A stretch of 59,182 nucleotides of DNA from Clostridia bacterium (GTDB taxonomy: Bacteria; Bacillota; Clostridia; Oscillospirales; CAG-272), in NCBI GenBank assembly GCA_017533565.1, contig JAFXHU010000005.1, forward strand, positions 1 through 59,182, given 5' to 3'. The position numbers and the translations under genes are program-made. Below, one piece after another: positions 16,782 through 27,266 of this stretch. The first letter of the stretch is position 1. The number at the start of each line of letters is the position of its first letter. The notes under the pieces were generated by a model. The model saw only the letters and a program-made list of their open reading frames with translations, was not told the DNA's origin and ran no database searches.

Positions 16782-16811
16782 TTGACAACACCCACGCGCG
16801 TATTGTATAAT
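16782..16811 (+). promoter_or_regulatory. Promoter of the zinc-ribbon/SPFH module
   Basis: TTGACA (16782-16787), 18-base spacer, TATAAT (16806-16811), about 20 bases before the first gene. Confidence 0.88.
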
Positions 16812-16833
16812 GATTTTGAAAGAGAGGCGGATT

Positions 16834-17304
16834 ATGGAAAGAGCAAAACGAACGAGAAAAATTTGGCTTTGGGTGGCTATTCTGACTTCGGTCAGTGCGG
16901 TGGCGGCAATACCTGCCATCGTCCTTTCGGCACTTGGGGAAAGCTATTTTCTTATGGCTCTCGCCATTGCTCTTGTGGCACACGGCTTCTACGGTGTGAC
17001 CTTCTATTTTCTCGCCTTTTCAAGGGCGGGAGAGCGACTTCGCTGTGTTCGCGCGGTTACAGAGGAGGGGCTTCGCAGCTATGAGGCAATCGGTAATTAC
17101 GCTATGATTACCCCTGCCGCCGCCCGTGATTCTCTTGCCGCCTGCCTAAAGCGCGAGTATATCCGCGGCTACTACCTCGGGGACGACCGACTTCTCCCGA
17201 TAGTAAGCGAGGAGCCTCGCGAGCTTCTGTGCGATTATTGCGGCACTACCGTTGCGGATGGGACAGCCGAGTGCCCCTCCTGCGGTGCAAGAGTAATGAA
17301 ATAA
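16834..17304 (+). CDS. Membrane protein with winged-helix-like region and zinc ribbon
   Basis: 156 residues: two transmembrane segments (about 10-60), then a stretch SYEAIGNYAMITPAAARDSLAACLKREYI that reads like a winged helix, and a C-terminal zinc ribbon CDYCG...CPSCG. The start is the ATG at 16834; an ATG at 16810 falls within the -10 box. It is a paralogue of the next gene and leads an operon with SPFH and TFIIB-like zinc-ribbon proteins. I know no named family; a role in membrane sensing is only a guess from context. Confidence 0.75.
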   Translation: MERAKRTRKIWLWVAILTSVSAVAAIPAIVLSALGESYFLMALAIALVAHGFYGVTFYFLAFSRAGERLRCVRAVTEEGLRSYEAIGNYAMITPAAARDSLAACLKREYIRGYYLGDDRLLPIVSEEPRELLCDYCGTTVADGTAECPSCGARVMK

Positions 17305-17332
17305 CGAAATTTATAAAAAAGGGGGACCCTCT

Positions 17333-17722
17333 ATGCAATACTGTATGGCTATGAAGCGGGTTTGGCTTTTACTCGGTATCTTTTCCGCGGTGTCAATCGC
17401 GGTGGGCGCGCCGCTTATGGCGGTTTGCGCCTTGCGGCTTGAGTACGTGCCGCTTGCCATTCTTACGCTTTTCGTCTGTCACGGAATATGGGGTGCCCCG
17501 TTTTATTTCCGCGCTCTTTGGCGGGAGAAAATGACCATACGGCTTTTGCCTCTCGTTTTGCCGACCGTCCGCCAGGGCGGACAGCTTTCCTATGCCGAAA
17601 TCGGTGCGGCAGTCGGGCTTACCGCCGACGGTGCGCGCTTTCTCGTTTTGCGTGCCATAAGGCGCGGATATATCCGCATCTTGCGAAAAAATGCCGATGC
17701 TTCGGTTAATAAAGTAGAATAA
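17333..17722 (+). CDS. Paralogue of the preceding membrane protein, without zinc ribbon
   Basis: 129 residues with the same plan: two transmembrane segments (about 8-60), then QLSYAEIGAAVGLTADGARF and RAIRRGYIRI, which lines up with the winged-helix-like region of the preceding gene. The zinc ribbon is missing. It probably arose by tandem duplication. A GGGGGA run precedes the ATG, and the gap to the previous gene is 28 bases. Function unknown. Confidence 0.72.
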   Translation: MQYCMAMKRVWLLLGIFSAVSIAVGAPLMAVCALRLEYVPLAILTLFVCHGIWGAPFYFRALWREKMTIRLLPLVLPTVRQGGQLSYAEIGAAVGLTADGARFLVLRAIRRGYIRILRKNADASVNKVE

Positions 17723-17752
17723 TTTATTGTCAAACGACAGAAAGGATTTTAT

Positions 17753-19039
17753 ATGGGTCTTATTAAAGCAATTTTTGATGCGGCAAGCGGCTCTCTTGCC
17801 GACCAGTGGCTCGAGGTTATCGAGGCTGATGAAATGAGCGATACCACCGTTTTCACAAAGGGTGTAAAGGTGCGTAAAAACGACAAAAGAAACAGCAATA
17901 AAAGGGGAACGGAGGACTCCATCTCCAACGGCTCGGTAATTCACGTTTACCCGGGACAGTTTATGATGCTTGTTGACGGCGGAAAGATTATCGACTTCAC
18001 CGCCGACGAGGGGTATTACAAGGTTGACAACACCGCCGCACCCTCTCTCTTTGCGGGCGAGCTTGGAAAGGCTATCGTCGATTCCTTCAAGCGTGTTGCA
18101 TACGGCGGCGTGCCCTCGCATTCGCAAAAGGCGTACTTTATCAATCTGCAGGAGATAAAGGGCATTCGCTTCGGCACTCGCGCCCCCGTAAATTACTTTG
18201 ACAACTTCTACAACTCGGAGCTTTTCCTCCGCGCACACGGCAACTATTCTATTAAAATTATAAACCCCGTTAAATTTTATACCGAGGTTATTCCGAAGAA
18301 TGCCGAAAGAGTAGATATTAACCAGGTAAACGAGCAGTATCTTGCCGAATTTTTGGAGGCACTTACCGCCGCAATCAACCAAATGAGCGCGGACGGAATA
18401 CGTATCTCCCACGTGGCGAGCAAGTCGCGCGAGCTTTCGCAGTATATGGCAAACGAGCTTGACGCCTCCTGGCGCGAAAATCGCGGCTTTGAGGTTCTTT
18501 CGGTCGGTATCGCGAGCGTTTCCTACGACGACGAGTCAAAGGAGCTTATCAATATGCGTAACAAGGGCGCAATGCTCGGCGACCCCAACGTGCGCGAGGG
18601 CTATGTTCAAGGCTCGGTTGCACGCGGTATGGAGTCTGCGGGCGCAAATCCCGCGGGCGCAACGGGTGCCTTCGTCGGAATGGGCGTCGGAATGGGCGCG
18701 GGCGGCGGCTTCGTAGCTACCGCATCCGAAACGAACCGCAAAATGATTGACGCCGAAAGAGAGGAAAGGGCTGCTGCCGCCGCTTCTGTCTCCGGCTGGG
18801 ACTGCTCCTGCGGTAAAAAGGGCAATGAGGGCAAATTCTGCACCGATTGCGGAAGCAAAAGACCCGCCGCACCCGACAGTTGGACCTGCTCCTGTGGAAA
18901 GGTATGCACGGGCAAGTTCTGCTCCAACTGCGGAAGCAAAAAGCCCGAGGCTGTCGCCGACTGGTTCTGCACCGACTGCGGCTCTAAAAACAGCGCAAGC
19001 GGCAAATTCTGCACCACCTGCGGTAAGCGCAAGGAATAA
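17753..19039 (+). CDS. SPFH-domain protein with three C-terminal zinc ribbons (YdjI-like)
   Basis: 428 residues. Residues 1-270 match the SPFH-like domain of YdjI-type proteins: GLIKAIFDAASGSLADQW, GSVIHVYPGQFMMLVDGGKI and DELDASWRENRGFEV-like segments. A Gly/Ala/Met-rich linker (about 288-330) leads to three zinc ribbons of CxCG...CxxCG type (around 350, 378 and 402). In Bacillus subtilis YdjI acts with PspA-like YdjF and zinc-ribbon YdjG at the membrane. Here a YdjG-like gene follows by 21 bases, but no PspA homologue is present. Membrane stress or scaffolding is inferred. Confidence 0.85.
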   Translation: MGLIKAIFDAASGSLADQWLEVIEADEMSDTTVFTKGVKVRKNDKRNSNKRGTEDSISNGSVIHVYPGQFMMLVDGGKIIDFTADEGYYKVDNTAAPSLFAGELGKAIVDSFKRVAYGGVPSHSQKAYFINLQEIKGIRFGTRAPVNYFDNFYNSELFLRAHGNYSIKIINPVKFYTEVIPKNAERVDINQVNEQYLAEFLEALTAAINQMSADGIRISHVASKSRELSQYMANELDASWRENRGFEVLSVGIASVSYDDESKELINMRNKGAMLGDPNVREGYVQGSVARGMESAGANPAGATGAFVGMGVGMGAGGGFVATASETNRKMIDAEREERAAAAASVSGWDCSCGKKGNEGKFCTDCGSKRPAAPDSWTCSCGKVCTGKFCSNCGSKKPEAVADWFCTDCGSKNSASGKFCTTCGKRKE

Positions 19040-19060
19040 TTTTTGAAAAGGGGTAGTAAA

Positions 19061-20344
19061 ATGAACGCTACCGTAACTTATAAATGTCCAAACTGTGACG
19101 CGGGCTTGATTTTCAACGCGGAGGAGCAGGGCTTTTCCTGCGAATTTTGTCTTTCGCATTTTACGAAAGAGGAGATAGAGGACACCGCCTCCGCCGAGCG
19201 TGCCGAAAAAATTGAACGGGAAAACGCCGAGTTTGCGGGCGAGATGCGAGAGTATCACTGTCCCTCCTGCGGTGCGGAGGTGATTGCCGAGAAAAATACG
19301 GTAGCCGACCTCTGCTACTACTGTCACAATCCAATCGTCCTCTCCGACAAGGTGACGGGCGCGCTTCGCCCCACCCGCGTCATTCCGTTTAAGTTTACGA
19401 AGGAGGAGGCGGTTGACGAATTTCTCCGCTTCTCCAAAAAGAAAAAATTTATACCGAAAAACTTCTTCTCGCGCGAGCAGCTTACCTACCTTTCGGGAGT
19501 TTATTATCCGTTTTGGGTGACCGATGCGGATACCTCATCGTTTATGAGGGCTATCGGTAAAAGGGTACGCACCTGGACCTCGGGCGACTACCGTTACACC
19601 GAAACCTCCCGCTACGCCGTGGAGCGCGGCGGAGGAATACATTTCGAGGATATTTCGACCAGCGCAATCTCTACGGAGGACAAGGATATGCTGGAGGGCG
19701 TCCTCCCCTATCCCGCGGAGGAATATACCGAATTTTCTATGCCGTATCTGCAGGGCTTCGTTGTCAAAAAGCGCGACATAGAGCGCGAGCAGCTTTACGG
19801 CGAGGTAAAGGGAAGAATGAGCTCCTACGCCACCGAGCTTTTGCGAAGCACCGCGCGCGGCTACGACTCCTTGAGCGTAAGCTCGCTTGACCTTAACGTC
19901 CTCGGAAGCCATTGGGAATACAACCTCCTCCCCGTCTGGATTATGACCTACATAAAAAAGCATAAGAAGGACAGGACGAAGGATAAAACCTTTATGTACG
20001 CTATGAACGGCGCAACGGGAAAAATCTTTGGCAGACTGCCGATAAGCATACCGAAAATGATTGCTCTTGCGACGGGAATATTCCTCGGAGTATTTGCGCT
20101 CGCCTTTCTCTTCGGAGTGTTTGGAATGGACTCTCTCTCGGTTGGAATTGTAAGCGGGCTTGCCTTTGGCGGAGTTGCCGCCGCCGTGCCGACGGTGCTT
20201 ATTTCGCGAAGCTATAAAAAGGGACTTCACGCCCCCATATATCCGCTTGATAAATATGCAAATCTCGACCTTACCCACCGCTCGGACGTCTTTATCGGAA
20301 AAACGGTCACTCGCGTCCGTATAAGCAACAGTAAAAAACGCTGA
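19061..20344 (+). CDS. TFIIB-type zinc-ribbon membrane protein (YdjG-like)
   Basis: 427 residues. Two N-terminal zinc ribbons (CPNC...CEFC at about 9-33 and CPSC...CYYC around 68-90), a mixed globular middle beginning PTRVIPFKF, which recurs in this family, then two transmembrane segments (about 330-380) and a basic C-terminus. The start at 19061 fits AAAAGGGG upstream; an in-frame TTG six codons earlier lies inside that site. It closes the operon begun at 16834 and ends at an intrinsic terminator. Likely partner of the SPFH protein. Confidence 0.8.
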   Translation: MNATVTYKCPNCDAGLIFNAEEQGFSCEFCLSHFTKEEIEDTASAERAEKIERENAEFAGEMREYHCPSCGAEVIAEKNTVADLCYYCHNPIVLSDKVTGALRPTRVIPFKFTKEEAVDEFLRFSKKKKFIPKNFFSREQLTYLSGVYYPFWVTDADTSSFMRAIGKRVRTWTSGDYRYTETSRYAVERGGGIHFEDISTSAISTEDKDMLEGVLPYPAEEYTEFSMPYLQGFVVKKRDIEREQLYGEVKGRMSSYATELLRSTARGYDSLSVSSLDLNVLGSHWEYNLLPVWIMTYIKKHKKDRTKDKTFMYAMNGATGKIFGRLPISIPKMIALATGIFLGVFALAFLFGVFGMDSLSVGIVSGLAFGGVAAAVPTVLISRSYKKGLHAPIYPLDKYANLDLTHRSDVFIGKTVTRVRISNSKKR

Positions 20345-20361
20345 TTTTAAAAATCTTCCAT

Positions 20362-20394
20362 TCGGGTCAGCCCCTCGGCTGACCCGATTTTTTT
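20362..20394 (+). terminator. Intrinsic terminator
   Basis: TCGGGTCAGCC-CCTC-GGCTGACCCGA followed by seven T. It separates the zinc-ribbon operon from uvrB. Confidence 0.94.
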
Positions 20395-20456
20395 GCCCTT
20401 TTTCTCCCCAAAATCCGCCCGCACCAAAAAGTTCACGCACCAAACTCCGAAAACCC

Positions 20457-20485
20457 TTGATATTTTATATATTTTGTGTTAAAAT
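20457..20485 (+). promoter_or_regulatory. Promoter of uvrBA
   Basis: TTGATA (20457-20462), 17-base spacer, TAAAAT (20480-20485). No clear LexA box (GAAC-N4-GTTC type) is visible around it. Confidence 0.8.
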
Positions 20486-20526
20486 GATATATGTGAAAAA
20501 GTGCCGATTTTGAAAGGAGAGGGAAA

Positions 20527-22488
20527 ATGCAAAACGGAAAATTCATTCTTAAAAGTGAATACAAGCCGACGGGTGACCAGCCCGCCGCCATTGCACAGCT
20601 TACCGCGGGCATTTTGAACGGCGAAAGAGCGCAAACCCTCCTCGGAGTTACAGGCTCTGGCAAAACCTTTACGATGGCAAACGTTATCGCAAATCTCAAC
20701 CGCCCGACGCTCGTTTTGGCACACAATAAAACACTCGCGGCACAGCTTTGCACCGAGTTCAGACAGTTTTTCCCCGACAATGCGGTGGAATACTTCGTTT
20801 CCTATTACGATTATTACCAGCCGGAGGCATATATCCCCGGAAAGGATATGTATATCGAAAAGGACGCTATGATTAACGAGGAAATCGATATGCTCCGACA
20901 CAGCGCGACCTCCGCCCTTTTCGAAAGGCGCGACGTAATCATCGTCGCCTCGGTTTCCTGTATCTACTCCCTCGGTGACCCCGCGGAGTATATGGGGCTT
21001 CAGGTCTCGCTCCGCCCCGGTCTTGAAATGTCGCGCGACGAGCTTGTGCGCGCACTCGTTGCTATCTCATACGAGCGCAACGATATGAATTTTACCCGAA
21101 ACAAATTCCGCGTCCGCGGCGATACCGTGGAGGTCTATCCCGCATCGGGACGTGACTATGCAATCCGCGTTGAGTTTTTCGGTGACGAAATCGACCGACT
21201 TTCCCGCTTTAACCCCGTGACGGGCGCGGTTACGGAGCATCTTTCCTATACCGCAATCTTTCCCGCAACGCACTACGCGGTTTCCGACGAAAAAAGGGAA
21301 GCCGCCCTCCGCGAAATCGAGGAGGAAATGATAGAGCGCGTTGCCTATTTCAAAGGCGAAAACAAGCTTATCGAGGCGCAAAGGATAGAGGAGCGCACCC
21401 GCTACGATATTGAAATGCTCCGCGAAATCGGCTTCTGCTCGGGAGTTGAAAACTATTCCCGCGTCCTCTCGGGACGTCCCGAAGGCTCTACCCCCTACAC
21501 CCTCCTTGACTATTTTCCGCGCGACTTTATAATGTTTATCGACGAGTCGCACGTCACCCTGCCGCAGGTGCGAGGTATGTCGGGCGGCGATTTTGCGAGG
21601 AAAAAGAACCTCGTTGATTACGGCTTCCGTCTCCCCTCCGCCTTTGATAACCGTCCGCTTTTCTTCGACGAGTTTGAGCAAAGAATAGGACAGGTCGTGT
21701 TTGTCAGCGCAACCCCCGGCGAATACGAGGAGAGGGAAAGCTCCAGCCGCGTTGAGCAGCTTATACGCCCCACGGGTCTTATAGACCCGAAAATAGAGGT
21801 GCGCCCCGTTGACGGACAGGTTGACGACCTTCTCGGGGAAATAAGGCTTACCGTCGGTCGTGGTGAAAAGGTGCTTGTTACCACCCTCACCACCAAAATG
21901 GCAGAGGACCTTACCGACTATCTCTCCACCCACGGAATAAAGGTGAAATATATCCACCACCGAGTTGAAACGATAGAGCGTATGGAGATAATCCGCGACC
22001 TTCGCCTCGGTGAATTTGACGTGCTTATCGGCATTAACCTTTTGCGCGAGGGTCTTGACATTCCCGAGGTATCGCTCGTCGCAATTCTCGACGCTGACAA
22101 GGAGGGCTTCCTCCGAAGCGAAACCTCGCTTATTCAGACAATCGGACGCGCCGCGCGTAATATAAACGGACACGTCGTAATGTATGCCGACACGGTTACT
22201 CGCTCTATGAAGGGTGCGATTGACGAAACCAACCGCCGCCGCGAAATCCAAATGAAATATAACGAGGAAAACGGCATCACCCCCGAAAGCGTAAGGAAAA
22301 AGGTTGCCGAGGTTATCGAAATCGGAAGAAAGGCAAAGCCCGAAAACGACAAAAAGCTCACCCGCCTGCAAAGGGAAAGGCTTATCGAGGAGCTTACCGC
22401 CGAAATGAAGGAGGCGGCGCGTGCGCTTGAATTTGAAAAGGCGGCGTATATCCGCGACAGAATTAAGGAATTGAGAAATGGAAATTAA
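20527..22488 (+). CDS. uvrB: Excinuclease ABC subunit B
   Basis: Damage-verifying helicase of nucleotide excision repair. The 653 residues have Walker A GVTGSGKT (40-47), the beta-hairpin region [16 protein letters not shown] box, helicase motifs ending QTIGRAARN, and a C-terminal UVR domain (about 615-650) that binds UvrC. It overlaps uvrA by 11 bases. AAAGGAGAG precedes the ATG. Confidence 0.97.
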   Translation: MQNGKFILKSEYKPTGDQPAAIAQLTAGILNGERAQTLLGVTGSGKTFTMANVIANLNRPTLVLAHNKTLAAQLCTEFRQFFPDNAVEYFVSYYDYYQPEAYIPGKDMYIEKDAMINEEIDMLRHSATSALFERRDVIIVASVSCIYSLGDPAEYMGLQVSLRPGLEMSRDELVRALVAISYERNDMNFTRNKFRVRGDTVEVYPASGRDYAIRVEFFGDEIDRLSRFNPVTGAVTEHLSYTAIFPATHYAVSDEKREAALREIEEEMIERVAYFKGENKLIEAQRIEERTRYDIEMLREIGFCSGVENYSRVLSGRPEGSTPYTLLDYFPRDFIMFIDESHVTLPQVRGMSGGDFARKKNLVDYGFRLPSAFDNRPLFFDEFEQRIGQVVFVSATPGEYEERESSSRVEQLIRPTGLIDPKIEVRPVDGQVDDLLGEIRLTVGRGEKVLVTTLTTKMAEDLTDYLSTHGIKVKYIHHRVETIERMEIIRDLRLGEFDVLIGINLLREGLDIPEVSLVAILDADKEGFLRSETSLIQTIGRAARNINGHVVMYADTVTRSMKGAIDETNRRREIQMKYNEENGITPESVRKKVAEVIEIGRKAKPENDKKLTRLQRERLIEELTAEMKEAARALEFEKAAYIRDRIKELRNGN

Positions 22489-25318
22489 AAATAAAAAAAT
22501 TACGGTAAAGGGAGCAAGGGTAAACAACCTCAAAAACATCGACGTTGAAATCCCGCGCGACAGCCTCGTGGTGCTTACGGGTCTTTCGGGAAGCGGTAAA
22601 TCCTCGCTCGCCTTTGATACACTTTACGCGGAGGGACACCGCCGCTTCGTTGAAAGCCTGTCCTCCTATGCGCGTATGTTTATCGGTCAGATGGACAAGC
22701 CCGACGTTGATTTGATAGAGGGACTTTCCCCGTCAATCTCGATTGACCAAAAAACCACGTCGAAAAACCCACGCTCAACGGTTGGCACGGTTACCGAAAT
22801 TTACGACTACCTCCGTTTGCTTTACGCACGTATCGGCACACCGCATTGCCCCGTCTGCGGCAGGGTGATAGAGCAGCAATCGCTTGACCAAATCGTTGAT
22901 AAAATCCTAAAGCTTGACACGGGTACGCGCTTTATGGTGCTTGCCCCCGTTGTAAGGGCGCAAAAGGGAACACAGGAAAAGGTCTTTGCCGACGCGCGTA
23001 AAAGCGGCTTTGCCCGCGTGCGCGTTGACGGAATAATGTACGACCTCACCGAAAATATACAGCTTGATAAAAATACAAAGCATACGGTTGACATCGTCGT
23101 TGACCGCCTTGTTTTAAAGGAGGATATTCGCTCGCGACTTTCCGACTCGGTTGAATCGGCGCTCCACACCGCCGACGGCAGAGTTTCTATCGTAACCGTC
23201 CCGCGCGAGGGCGAGGAGGAAAGGGAGCTTGAATTTTCGCAAAAATACGCCTGCGAGGAGCATGGAATATCCTTTCCCGAGCTTGAGCCGCGTATGTTTT
23301 CCTTTAACAACCCGATAGGTGCTTGCCCCGAATGTGCGGGCATCGGAAATATGCAGCGCATCTCGGTCAATAAAATGATACCTCACCGCCACCTCTCGCT
23401 CCGCGAGGGCGGAATTGCCGTAAACGGCTTTAAAACTATGACGGAGGACTCCTGGACGGGACCTCTCGTTGCCGCCGTCGGCGAGTATATGGGCTTTACC
23501 CTCGATACGCCGCTTTGCGACTTTACGGAGGAGCAAATGGACGCGCTTATGTACGGCACGGGCGCGAAAGCCTATACCGTGGAGCGCTTCTTCGGTAAAG
23601 AGGGAAGAATGCAAACCACCACCTTTGACGGTCTTGTGCGTATTATCGAGAAGCGTATGAAGATGATGGGCGGCGATTATTACCAGGAATTTGTGGAGGA
23701 GGTCGCCTGCCCGAAATGTAAGGGACGCCGCCTCTCGGATATGGTGCTTGGCGTCACGGTCGGAGGACTCAATATCGACGAAATTTGCCGACTTTCAATT
23801 GATAAAATGCTTGATTTCGTTAATAAAATCGAGCTTAACGAAACCGAAATGAAGATTGCAAAGGAGGTTTTAAAGGAAATTCGCGCCCGCCTCGGCTTCC
23901 TTGTGCGCGTTGGACTTGACTACCTCAACCTCGCCCGCACCGCGGGTACGCTTTCGGGCGGAGAGGCACAGCGCATCCGCCTTGCCACCCAAATCGGCTC
24001 TGCACTTACGGGCGTGCTTTATATCCTTGACGAGCCGTCAATCGGTCTGCATCAAAGGGATAACGGAAAGCTTATCGGCACATTAAAATCGCTCCGCGAC
24101 CTCGGAAACTCGGTGCTTGTCGTAGAGCATGACGAGGATACCATGCGCGAGGCGGATTATATCGTTGACGTCGGACCAGGTGCGGGAATACACGGCGGAG
24201 AAATAGTTGCCGCGGGCACACCCGACGAGGTTGCCGCCGCAGAAAATTCAATCACGGGCGCGTATCTCTCGGGACGAAGGGCTATCCCCGTGCCAAAAGA
24301 GCGCAGGGCGGGCAACGGCAGCTTTATTTCAATTCGCGGGGCGCGCGAAAACAACCTAAAGGACGTTGACGTGGATATCCCCCTCGGCTGTATCGTTGCC
24401 GTCACGGGCGTTTCGGGAAGCGGTAAATCCTCGCTTATAAATAACGTCCTCTATCGCACGCTCGCGCGCGACCTCAACCGCGCAGTAACCTACCCGGGGC
24501 GCGTAGGACAAATCACGGGACTTGAAAACCTTGACAAGGTTATCTCTATCGACCAAAGCCCCATCGGGCGCACCCCGCGCTCCAACCCCGCAACCTATAC
24601 GGGACTCTTTACCGATATACGCAACCTCTTTGCAAAAACGAAGGACGCAAGGGCAAAGGGCTACGACGCGGGCAGATTTTCCTTTAACGTAAAGGGCGGA
24701 CGCTGCGAGGCGTGCGAGGGCGACGGTGTAAAATGCATTGAAATGAACTTTTTGCCCGACGTTTACGTAAGGTGCGACGTCTGCAAGGGTAAACGCTATA
24801 ACCGCGACACGCTCGACGTAAAATACAAGGGCAAAAGCATCTACGACGTGCTTGAAATGTCGGTGGAGGAGGGAATTGCCTTCTTCGAGGGTCTGCCCCA
24901 AATTCAAAGAAAGCTTACCACTCTTTTTGAGGTCGGACTCGGCTATATTAAAATAGGACAGTCCTCAACCACCCTTTCGGGCGGAGAGGCACAAAGAGTA
25001 AAGCTCGCCACCGAGCTTGCAAAGCGCTCCACGGGCAAAACCATATATATCCTTGACGAGCCGACAACGGGACTCCACACCGACGACGTGGCAAAGCTTG
25101 TCGGAATTTTACAGCGCATTGCCGACGGCGGAAATACCGTAGTCGTGATAGAGCATAACCTCGACCTCATCAAAACCGCCGACTATATTATCGACCTCGG
25201 ACCCGAGGGCGGTGACGGAGGCGGCACCGTGGTTGCCGTCGGTACTCCCGAGGAGGTCGCAAAATGCGAAAAATCTTACACGGGTGCCTTCTTAAAGCCA
25301 AAGCTTGGCATAAAATAA
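22478..25318 (+). CDS. uvrA: Excinuclease ABC subunit A
   Basis: Damage-recognising ATPase of nucleotide excision repair, loading UvrB. The 946 residues contain two ABC modules with P-loops GLSGSGKSS and GVSGSGKSS, two LSGGEAQR signatures, and cysteine pairs of the zinc modules (CPVCG near 118; CPKCKG near 411; CEACEGDG and CDVCKG in the second half). Length is normal. Start lies inside the end of uvrB, indicating coupled translation. Confidence 0.97.
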   Translation: MEIKNKKITVKGARVNNLKNIDVEIPRDSLVVLTGLSGSGKSSLAFDTLYAEGHRRFVESLSSYARMFIGQMDKPDVDLIEGLSPSISIDQKTTSKNPRSTVGTVTEIYDYLRLLYARIGTPHCPVCGRVIEQQSLDQIVDKILKLDTGTRFMVLAPVVRAQKGTQEKVFADARKSGFARVRVDGIMYDLTENIQLDKNTKHTVDIVVDRLVLKEDIRSRLSDSVESALHTADGRVSIVTVPREGEEERELEFSQKYACEEHGISFPELEPRMFSFNNPIGACPECAGIGNMQRISVNKMIPHRHLSLREGGIAVNGFKTMTEDSWTGPLVAAVGEYMGFTLDTPLCDFTEEQMDALMYGTGAKAYTVERFFGKEGRMQTTTFDGLVRIIEKRMKMMGGDYYQEFVEEVACPKCKGRRLSDMVLGVTVGGLNIDEICRLSIDKMLDFVNKIELNETEMKIAKEVLKEIRARLGFLVRVGLDYLNLARTAGTLSGGEAQRIRLATQIGSALTGVLYILDEPSIGLHQRDNGKLIGTLKSLRDLGNSVLVVEHDEDTMREADYIVDVGPGAGIHGGEIVAAGTPDEVAAAENSITGAYLSGRRAIPVPKERRAGNGSFISIRGARENNLKDVDVDIPLGCIVAVTGVSGSGKSSLINNVLYRTLARDLNRAVTYPGRVGQITGLENLDKVISIDQSPIGRTPRSNPATYTGLFTDIRNLFAKTKDARAKGYDAGRFSFNVKGGRCEACEGDGVKCIEMNFLPDVYVRCDVCKGKRYNRDTLDVKYKGKSIYDVLEMSVEEGIAFFEGLPQIQRKLTTLFEVGLGYIKIGQSSTTLSGGEAQRVKLATELAKRSTGKTIYILDEPTTGLHTDDVAKLVGILQRIADGGNTVVVIEHNLDLIKTADYIIDLGPEGGDGGGTVVAVGTPEEVAKCEKSYTGAFLKPKLGIK

Positions 25319-25401
25319 AAGAAAACGCACCCCGCCTAACACCCCGTCAAACCGCATTTTTGGCGGATAAATAAACACCGAAAGGTAAACGAAGCTTTAC
25401 A

Positions 25402-25974
25402 ATGTATTACTGTGCATTAAAGAAATACGATGTCGCAAACGGGGAGGGAATACGCACGTCCCTTTTCGTAAGCGGCTGCCGTAACAGATGCCGCGGCTGC
25501 TTCCAGCCCGAAACCTGGGCGTTTGATTACGGCTCGCCCTTTACCGATGACGTTCGCGACGAAATTTATCGGACTATGGAAAGCTCCTCGGTGCGCGGGC
25601 TTACCGTCCTCGGCGGCGAGCCTATGGAGCCTGAAAACCAAGCCGCCCTCTATCCCTTCCTCCTTGAATTTAAAGAAAAATTTCCCGATAAAACCGTCTG
25701 GCTCTTTACGGGAAATCTCTACGAGGAGCTGACGGGCGAGCGCGGCTCTCACCCGAAATGCCTCGATATAACCGCGCCGCTGCTTTCGCTCGTCGATATT
25801 CTCGTTGACGGAAGATTTGTGGAGGAAAAAAAGCGGCTCGGACTTCGCTTTCGCGGCTCTCTAAACCAGCGCATAATTGACCTAAATAAAACCCGTGCCG
25901 AGGGCAAAATCGTCATTTGGGACGGGTGCAAATACGACAGGAATTACAAAGGAGCATCAACCGATGAAAATTAA
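25402..25974 (+). CDS. nrdG: Anaerobic ribonucleotide reductase activating protein
   Basis: Radical-SAM activase that installs the glycyl radical on NrdD. The 190 residues carry CRNRCRGC (C26, C30, C33), the CxxxCxxC cluster motif, then GGEPM (SAM binding). No nrdD gene is in the window, so its partner is elsewhere. It overlaps dut by 11 bases, pairing two deoxynucleotide functions. The C-terminus is somewhat longer than in short NrdG proteins. Confidence 0.92.
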   Translation: MYYCALKKYDVANGEGIRTSLFVSGCRNRCRGCFQPETWAFDYGSPFTDDVRDEIYRTMESSSVRGLTVLGGEPMEPENQAALYPFLLEFKEKFPDKTVWLFTGNLYEELTGERGSHPKCLDITAPLLSLVDILVDGRFVEEKKRLGLRFRGSLNQRIIDLNKTRAEGKIVIWDGCKYDRNYKGASTDEN

Positions 25975-26401
25975 CTTTAAAAGGCTTGACCCCCGCGCAA
26001 TAACCCCCACCTACGGCACCGAATATTCGGCGGGCGCGGACCTCTATAACCTCCCCGACTCTCCCGTGACCGTCCCCGCGCATAAAACCGTGCTTATACA
26101 TACGGGCATTGCATTGGAAATTCCCGAGGGCTATTGCGGTCTTATCTTCGCTCGGTCGGGTCTTGCGACAAAACGCGGGCTTGCCCCCGCAAACAAGGTC
26201 GGAGTTATCGATGCCGACTATCGCGGCGAGATTATGGTCGCACTGCACAACCACACCGACTCCGCCGCTATCGTCGAGGGCGGTGAAAGAGTTGCACAGC
26301 TTGCTATCCTCCCCTTTTTAAAGGCGGAGCTTTGCGAAAGCGAGGAGCTTTCCGACACCGTCCGCGGTGCGGGCGGCTTTGGCTCTACGGGCACGAAATA
26401 A
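25964..26401 (+). CDS. dut: dUTP diphosphatase
   Basis: Hydrolyses dUTP to dUMP and pyrophosphate, keeping uracil out of DNA and feeding dTMP synthesis. The 145-residue trimer-type enzyme shows motif 1 SAGADLYN, motif 2 ARSGLA, motif 3 GVIDADYRGE and the glycine-rich C-terminal GAGGFGSTGT (motif 5). Start at 25964 has GGAG upstream; a longer frame reaching back into nrdG is not needed. Translation is coupled with nrdG. Confidence 0.95.
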   Translation: MKINFKRLDPRAITPTYGTEYSAGADLYNLPDSPVTVPAHKTVLIHTGIALEIPEGYCGLIFARSGLATKRGLAPANKVGVIDADYRGEIMVALHNHTDSAAIVEGGERVAQLAILPFLKAELCESEELSDTVRGAGGFGSTGTK

Positions 26402-26474
26402 GCCACCCGTGTCAAATTTTACAACTAAACAGTCATATCATTATGCACCGTATCCTACCAAAGGAGAAAAACAA

Positions 26475-27167
26475 ATGTACAACGAATCCGATTTTCATTT
26501 TGTGCTCGGCGCAGTTATAAGATATTACGGTGACGGCGGCGAGGTTGAAATACCACCGACAGCCGAAAGAGTGGGCGGCGATATTTTCAAGGGTAACGAA
26601 ACAATTACCTCGGTGATTATCCCTCCGTCTGTTAAAAAAATAAGCAGAGAGGCATTTTATAAATGCAAAAATCTTAAAAGAATTGTCTTTTCGGAGGGTC
26701 TCGAGTGTATTGACGACCACGCCTTTTACAGTTGCGACTCCTTAACCGAAATCGTCATACCCGACAGCGTTACCGAAATCGGTACGCAAGCATTTTGCGG
26801 CTGTAAAAATCTATCAAGCGTAAAGCTCGGAAACGGCTTGAAACTGCTTAAAAACGGAGCATTTTCAATGTGCTTTTCTCTTTTCTCGCTTGATTTGGGC
26901 AAATCGGTGGAGGAAATCGGCTCGCTTTGCTTTCAATATTGCTGCGGGCTGAAATCGGTGACAATCCCCGCCTCGCTTAACTACCTTACATACGGCACGT
27001 TTAACGATTGTGAATCTCTTACCGCGGTGGAATTTGAAGCCACCGACGGCTGGTATGTAAAGGAGTCGCGCGACGGAGGCTGGCTTCCGATAGACGCCAC
27101 CGACCCCGAAAAAAACGCCGCCATCCTCCGCGACGGCCCGTGGCGGTCGTGGAAAAGAGAAGCTTAA
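26475..27167 (+). CDS. BspA-type leucine-rich-repeat protein without signal peptide
   Basis: 230 residues built mostly of LRR_5 repeats, with the recurring pattern IPxSVxxIxxxAFxxCxxLxxV seen about five times between residues 45 and 190. No signal peptide or membrane anchor is seen, so the protein is probably cytoplasmic, unlike the two lipoprotein relatives at 31241 and 45338. AAAGGAG lies nine bases before the ATG. Ligand and role unknown. A bidirectional terminator follows. Confidence 0.85.
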   Translation: MYNESDFHFVLGAVIRYYGDGGEVEIPPTAERVGGDIFKGNETITSVIIPPSVKKISREAFYKCKNLKRIVFSEGLECIDDHAFYSCDSLTEIVIPDSVTEIGTQAFCGCKNLSSVKLGNGLKLLKNGAFSMCFSLFSLDLGKSVEEIGSLCFQYCCGLKSVTIPASLNYLTYGTFNDCESLTAVEFEATDGWYVKESRDGGWLPIDATDPEKNAAILRDGPWRSWKREA

Positions 27168-27232
27168 GCAGCCTGCCTTTGGTACATCTTTACATACAGT
27201 ATCTGTTTTGAAACACGTTCCTTATACAAAAG

Positions 27233-27262
27233 ACACGGGGTCGGCAAACGCCGACCCCGTGT
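27233..27262. terminator. Bidirectional terminator with ACACGGGGT stem
   Basis: Perfect 13-bp stem ACACGGGGTCGGC-AAAC-GCCGACCCCGTGT followed by TTAAATTATT. It lies between the convergent LRR and zinc-ribbon genes. The same stem core recurs at 41172 and 43810. Confidence 0.85.
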
Positions 27263-27266
27263 TAAA

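Noticed and set aside
21067-22539. 490-codon minus-strand frame opposite uvrB
   Set aside because: Antisense shadow of uvrB with no ribosome site or motif.
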